NCBI GenBank assembly: GCA_947247005.1
Contig: OX365946.1
Coordinates: 5,774,453-5,838,452, forward strand
Direction of reading: 5' to 3'
DNA: 64,000 bases
From: Spisula solida
Lineage: Eukaryota > Mollusca > Bivalvia > Venerida > Mactridae
Below, in pieces: positions 58,831-64,000 of the stretch. The position numbers and the translations under genes were made by a program. The notes beneath the pieces are model-generated. The model saw only the letters and a program-made list of their open reading frames with translations, made no database searches and was not told the DNA's origin. The stretch's first letter is position 1. Each line of letters begins with the position of its first letter.

Positions 58831-59549
58831 GCAAAAATATACATATTCCAATGTTCAAGCCGTGTTGCAACATGGAATAATATCTCGCACAATGCTTCAA
58901 TTCCCTAGTTCATACCATTCCTGGATCAATGTCTTATCAGACAGGTTGCAACTTTCGGAAGGCAGACAGGAAGTCACAACCAGAGATATTATACTACTCA
59001 AGAGATTTAAATATTTTGCAAATTGAATAAGATTGACCGGTAGAATTTTCAGAAACATATGCTACCCCTGCAATATTGTAAACAAATCAAGATTTTTTCA
59101 AAATTTAATGTCCAAGTGCTGACAAGTCTAACCCCGTTAAAATGTTCGTGTTGCATTTAAGCCTCTGTAATAACAGAATGCGGTCCTTTTCTTGGTATTT
59201 TGGGTCCTACGCGATATGGTTATAAAAACGGGATAAACATTTCCATGTTGATCTAGCCACTTTGGTCCCCGCCTTTAGGGCTTTTATCAGTTACCTGGTA
59301 AACGACGTCATTTTGGCAATGCGTATCAAATGCAAGACACCAAGCTTCGAACTTTAAAAGAGTAGATGATATTTTATTAATTGCAGAACATTTTCTTCAT
59401 AGGTTTTGTACATTTAACGTGACACCAACATCAAAATCAATTTATTGGCCCTTAGCAAAGTTTGAGTAGTATTATATTCAGAGACCGATTTTATAATATA
59501 AAATATTTCACCAACACTTAACAGGGTTACCAATGTCACAGAAAACAAG
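58831..59549. other. No gene supported
   Basis: AT-rich sequence. The plus frame to 59026 has no recognised domain. Confidence 0.4.
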
Positions 59550-59850
59550 ACTGCGTTCAATAAACGCTTACGCCCCCATGGAAGCCTTGCCCATAAAAAG
59601 CTAAGTCAATCAGGGGCCATATTTCTGTAATAATGTTGGATAGTGTTACATGGCATTGATAATGTAAGGGGCTTATGATAGTTAACAAGTAAGCCAAGTT
59701 TTAAGGCAACGCCATGATGGACATGATGTAAAACGAAACTGTCAATTTGGGTTAACCAAAAATTATACGCTTAATAAGTCCAAGATTAGGTCAATGTGAC
59801 TGTCAAAATGAAGTTAGGTGATATAGGTGTGTGGAGAATGTTCAAATACA
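59550..59850 (-). repeat. GGGGGCATA-type dispersed repeat (copy 2)
   Basis: Inverted, diverged relative of 27145-27425 (cgcccccatggaagccttgc and gtcaatttgggttaacca). Confidence 0.65.
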
Positions 59851-60289
59851 ACAACCATACAAGTATGAAAGCTTTTAAGCAAGCCATATTAAGGTCACAA
59901 ACCACTAAATAAAATTGTTCTTTAGCTCAATGTAAAGTGACAATTTTCAGCCCCAGATAATATCATGTTAAAGTCTATGGCCAGTTCATAGACCTATATC
60001 ATTGAAAAGCAGTATGTTGCAGCTACAAAATAAGACCAAAAAAACAGGGGGTCATGTTTAATATAAGAAAGATTTTGTTCGTCAAATTTTTGGACGCGCG
60101 GACCGATCCAATGTGGGTTTTACCCTACTAAAATATTCAGGATGAAACACATTCACTCATTCAACTACATGTATACAATATCTTTAAACTCAATAAGATT
60201 ATTCCAGTTCCATTTTGTCAAGGCATATCACCATTTCCAAGCAAACAGAAGTTTCTGTAAGGACTATTTGAGTGTATCCAATTTTGGGT

Positions 60290-60590
60290 CGCGTATGCAT
60301 TTAGTGGTTTATAACCTTAATGCCAGAAGAAACGGTCAATTTGGGTTAACCAGGAATTTGACTGTTCAATAAGTCTAAGTCCAAAATTAAGTCATGGTGA
60401 AGGTCAAACTGGGGTCAGGTGATACAGGCGTGTAGAGTTTTCATATACAACATCCATGCAAGTATGATAGCTCTGTAGCAAGCCATATTAATGCTAGAAG
60501 AAACTGTCAATTTGGGTTAACCAGGACGGACGGACAGACAGGTGAATCACTATATGCCTCCCCATCTATCGATAGGGGGGCATAAAAATC
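60290..60590 (-). repeat. GGGGGCATA-type dispersed repeat (copy 3)
   Basis: Contains agaaacggtcaatttgggtt twice, a ggacggacggaca tract and the end ctatcgatagggggg. Inverted relative to 27145-27425. Confidence 0.75.
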
Positions 60591-60785
60591 AAATTCCTCT
60601 ATAAAGGCTCATACAAATCATTGACGCAGGTTGACTTCTGATTCCCATCAATTTTTTGCAGATTTCCCCTGAACATGGGAACCTTAACAAAACTACATGT
60701 ATGAAAACACCTGTAAATAAACATTATTCCATAGAGGGGTAATCAATTGGAAATGAAACACTAACATATCTTGACTTGTCACAGA

Positions 60786-60791
60786 TTTATT
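60786..60791 (-). terminator. Polyadenylation signal of RPL10A
   Basis: AATAAA on the minus strand, 39 nt after the TAG stop codon at 60833-60831. Confidence 0.7.
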
Positions 60792-60830
60792 TCCGAGTAA
60801 GCTTTAACAGTAAACAACAGTCCTAGCTTT

Positions 60831-63454
60831 CTAGTAGATTCTCTGTGCCTTGCCCATAGTGCTCTTAACGTAAAGAGCCCGAACGTTCTGCCAGTTCTTT
60901 TTCAACAGTGACACGAGGAAATTGATGGCGAGTGAGACGTTCTGGTATAATTGTTCTTCTGTCATGTTAGCATGACCAACACATGTAGCCAAACACAATA
61001 CCTGAAAACATTCATCATTAAGTTAGATTACAATCAGTCAGTAACTTTCAACCAGAAACTACTGAAATCTTAGTTTGCCTTAGACTTAAGTTTTTTATCC
61101 CATATGACCCAGTTAGAAACTGATTGTTGTTTAAGTTTAACTGAGAAGATTTTATTTGCTGGTCATTTGGTTTTATCGTGTAGAATTGGCCAATGATCTC
61201 TAGAAGACAGCAATGTTGGTACTCTTAACTCATTCTGAATAGACTCCTTGGATCTTTAACATGGACAATGTAGAGCACAGATACACGCAGGACTACCTCG
61301 GGGTTAACAACCTGTTCATCTCTTCAAACTCTTTTTACAGAGACCATGAACATCGTAATCAGTTGTCCCAACAGATCAGGAACTAAGACCTTCTAAAGTC
61401 ACTATCCTTGTGCTTTTTGTGCTAGAGGGTTAGACACAAAGCAGCTCTCTGTCTATTAATGAAAACACCATACATTAAATGTCTTTGAATTGAAGATTTT
61501 TAACTACTTGAAGAATCGGCAAAGCTGAATAGTTTCCCTGTATACTCTTACGTATAATTACTGCAGAAGTTACTTGCCCGAATCAACAACTACTTGTCCT
61601 AGACAAGTGCTAAACTGTTTAGAGCAGAGAATGGGTAACTAAAGAGACTCTCGAGTATTTGTTTTGTCAACTTTCTGTACATACCTTTTTCAATTGGAAC
61701 TTGATGGTTGCTCTAGTTTCCTCGACCTTGGCACCCATTGAGTCAGAGTGTGACATTGGGGTGGGGAACTTGCCGGCTCTGTTCAAACCTGGTCCAAGAA
61801 TTTTGGGGATCTGCTTAATCAATGTGTCGGAGGCAAGGAAAGCACTGTATTTCTTAGCTGTGATGAAAACAAATGTGTCATATTTAGTATAATTACTACA
61901 ACATTTTACTAGCAAAACACTGGACAAGAGTATCATAAAACTGGAAGTTTTTTTATACAAACGCATATGTCTCCAACAAAGTCATAACTCCATGGCAAAA
62001 ACCATCCAATTTAAAATTTCTAACAATGTGCACACAACTAGGATTGTATAAATTATAACTTTCATTGAAATTCGACCAATTATAATTTAGTTTATTTCGG
62101 TTTAACACAATCTCTCAACAATTTTTCAGTTATATTATACGGTGGCTATTCGTGGACTGTATCCTAACCAGTCCTAACTTACCCTTCCACAAGGAAACAG
62201 CAACTTCTCCGTATGTTTAGGAAAATCCAACATTGCTTTACGATATTCATGCAAGGGTATGACCTGCCGTGACTGGAAATTGAACCGGATCACAAATCCA
62301 GCAGTAACCAGAGCCTGGCTAAATCAACCTATGGTTCAGGAGCATGCACAGACAAACTTTGTGACAAGTCATACAGACCAACGAACAACCAATGATAAAG
62401 CACAAAATCAATACATGAAGCCCACTAGAATAAATGTGCATTCCACTTACCTAATTTTTTTACTAGCTTCTTGTCTTTGTTAAGTTTTTTCAGTGAATCA
62501 GCATCCATACTGGGAAGGTCTAGAGCCTTAGCCTGGTCACAATGTACTTGATCACCTAGGATGCAGACCTTCATCTTGGGCTTGGGTACATGCATCAACC
62601 TGTGTATATAATATATGTTCATCATTTATACAATACATATTTTGTTAACAAGTGCTTTGATCTATTCAGATGCACATCAAGACACAACGACAAATACGAT
62701 AATAAATATGGCATAACTTGTTTCCAGCAGGATCATTCAACGTCCTACGGTCATTTCCGTTTCTCAAAAAGAATTTCTGTTCCAACTCATCAAACTCCTA
62801 TACTGTATCCTTACCAAAGAAAACCAGCTAGTGCTGCAGAAGAAAATCAACACAAAATTTTCATGGAGGGATATCGCCCTGCAACAACTGGGAATCGAAG
62901 CTCAGATTACAAATCCAGCTCACTTTAAGAGCAGAACCTCAAGCTTTTTTCTGTACAAACATTCTTAGAAAATTCAATCAGATCACTTCAAAACCCCTAG
63001 ATCTCAGTTAAAGGAAGCACAATCAAATTCTGCTTACCAAATACCTGACGAGGTCTCTGTGAAAGGAAAGGCTGCATTAAAATGGTTGGTAAGCCATATA
63101 TATAATATGTCTGTACCTCCCCAGTTATTTTAAGACCCTGGGTGAAGGTCCGCCAGAATCTGGCTTCCATGCATTACGCATACATCACAGACTGTTCTAC
63201 CAAATAGATATTCTCGAATTTTTATTTCTCAAACCGAATTTCCGATTTAATCTGTGATGCATGTTAATCATGGCATCTGAACTATAAGACAGCAGCCAAA
63301 CCTGACGGTGCCAGCGAAACGCTTGTCCTTCTGGGGATCGTAGTTTTTCAAGGCAATTTGGAGTTCAATGGATTCTGTGAACTTCCTTTTCTTTGTTCTT
63401 GTACCTTCCATGACGGCCCCAATGGCCTCTTGTAAGTTGTCTCTGCTGATCTTA
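60831..63454 (-). CDS. 60S ribosomal protein L10a (uL1), four coding exons seen
   Basis: Component of the large cytosolic ribosomal subunit (L1 stalk, uL1 family), which helps release deacylated tRNA from the E site. Exons on the minus strand are 63454-63302, 62599-62451, 61857-61685 and 61001-60831, all with GT-AG borders and compatible phases. Diagnostic peptides in order: [55 protein letters not shown] and [20 protein letters not shown], ending in Tyr and TAG. The 646 coding nt plus the missing 8 nt of a first exon (ATG, codon 2 and two bases of codon 3) give exactly 217 residues, as in vertebrates. That first exon and the promoter were not found and probably lie beyond 64000. SINE-like repeats sit in the introns. 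The gene looks intact. Confidence 0.96.
62105..62310. repeat. SINE-like repeat in RPL10A intron
   Basis: Shares ctctcaacaatttttcag, cttccacaaggaaacagcaa and a minus-strand B-box-like ggttcaatttcc with the 58.7 kb copy. Confidence 0.5.
62735..62935. repeat. SINE-like repeat in RPL10A intron
   Basis: Same family (cagaagaaaatcaacacaaa) with a minus-strand tRNA-like part gagctggatttgtaatctga followed by gcttcgattccca. Confidence 0.5.
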
Positions 63455-63465
63455 CTGTAAGACAA

Positions 63466-64000
63466 AAACAGTCAAAATCCAATAATTCCAATTAACACTC
63501 GTACATCCAACTTATACATAAAATTTACTCAAACTAGAATCGCAACAACTGTCAGTTATAATGTTGGGAGTCTTGCACGTCCCGACAGAGCCTTATCGAG
63601 CCTGAAACACCATAGACAACACAGAACAAGAGCCAAAATGTCACAAAATACTCCCCCATTTCGGGCATGGTCAATGAAAAAAACAAACAATCCAAAAAAA
63701 TTTAATTAAAGGACCATAACCCAAGAAGGCCTTGGCTGATTTGGCCTATAATTGAACTTGGCTCAAGATATTATGCCCACAAGCATTGTCACAAAGTTTG
63801 AAGATGATCGGATGAAAACTCTTGAGCGTTAGAGAACAGACAAACTGGGTTTTTCTATGATTTGACCTATAATTAAACAAAATATTTTTCCTCCATATAA
63901 CTGTACAAATACATGCTTTAAAGACAAAACATTACCTAAACACTTAAAACATAACATAACACAGAAAATGAAGAATTAAATTCCCATTTTTTTCCCTCCC
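63466..64000. other. Intron or upstream region of RPL10A with dispersed repeat
   Basis: At 63700-63880 there is a fragment (taaaggaccataacccaaga, cacaaagtttgaagatgatc) of the same general class as the 145-bp elements. No start exon of RPL10A is recognisable. Confidence 0.45.

Noticed and set aside
58597..59026. Several overlapping frames on both strands
   Set aside because: They lie over a dispersed SINE-like repeat and have no homology that I recognise.
61002..63301. snoRNAs in RPL10A introns
   Set aside because: ATGATGA-like C boxes occur only next to 3' splice sites, with no D box at the right distance downstream.

Overview
The window is eukaryotic: AT-rich, intron-containing, and dominated by tandem and dispersed repeats. 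The one conserved host gene is RPL10A (minus strand, 60.8-63.5 kb), with GT-AG introns and a 217-residue product. Several dispersed repeats look like types common in bivalve genomes: short-unit arrays ending in (GGAC)n, AGGTCA-rich repeats, and tRNA-derived SINEs. A bivalve or closely related mollusc is therefore my best guess, from repeat style and not from a search.

Layout. 0-6.3 kb: two satellite arrays sharing one core (100-bp units, then ~546-bp composite units). 6.7-17.6 kb: a large minus-strand mobile element. In transcription order it encodes a PHD-finger protein, a Mutator-like (D-D-CxxH-E) transposase, an 856-residue protein combining a ubiquitin-specific protease with a Ulp1/SUMO-type protease, and an SGNH-type hydrolase. 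A second, younger transposon (11787-16571) sits in its coding region. That insert is 4,785 bp with 447-bp inverted repeats and a 5-bp GTAGA duplication. Its ends start CACGGTG, like Transib/RAG-type elements. Removing it restores the reading frame across the site.

17.6-38 kb: candidate exons of a minus-strand secreted-protein gene (signal peptide exon at 37.3 kb; two small exons at 20.8 and 19.2 kb). These are separated by a 1-kb TA-flanked inverted-repeat element, a 3.5-kb 180-bp satellite, arrays carrying nuclear-receptor-like sites, and several SINEs. 39-46 kb: a 279-bp tandem duplication and a 26-bp minisatellite of about 63 units. 46-50.5 kb: a 145-bp array with defined ends, a second copy of its right end, tRNA-like pairs and a ~163-bp array. 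52.2-56.6 kb: a 4.4-kb foldback element whose inverted ends are built from tandem repeats. 57-60.6 kb: SINEs, a small inverted-repeat element and GGGGGCATA-type repeats. 60.8-63.5 kb: RPL10A.

The most interesting content is the compound element at 6.7-17.6 kb. It pairs a MULE-type transposase and a chromatin reader with both a deubiquitinase and a deSUMOylase-like domain plus an esterase-like protein. Its decay can be dissected: one insertion, one frame change, and one in-frame stop between transposase and protease. All coordinates were read by eye. Family names rest on motifs, and no search was possible.
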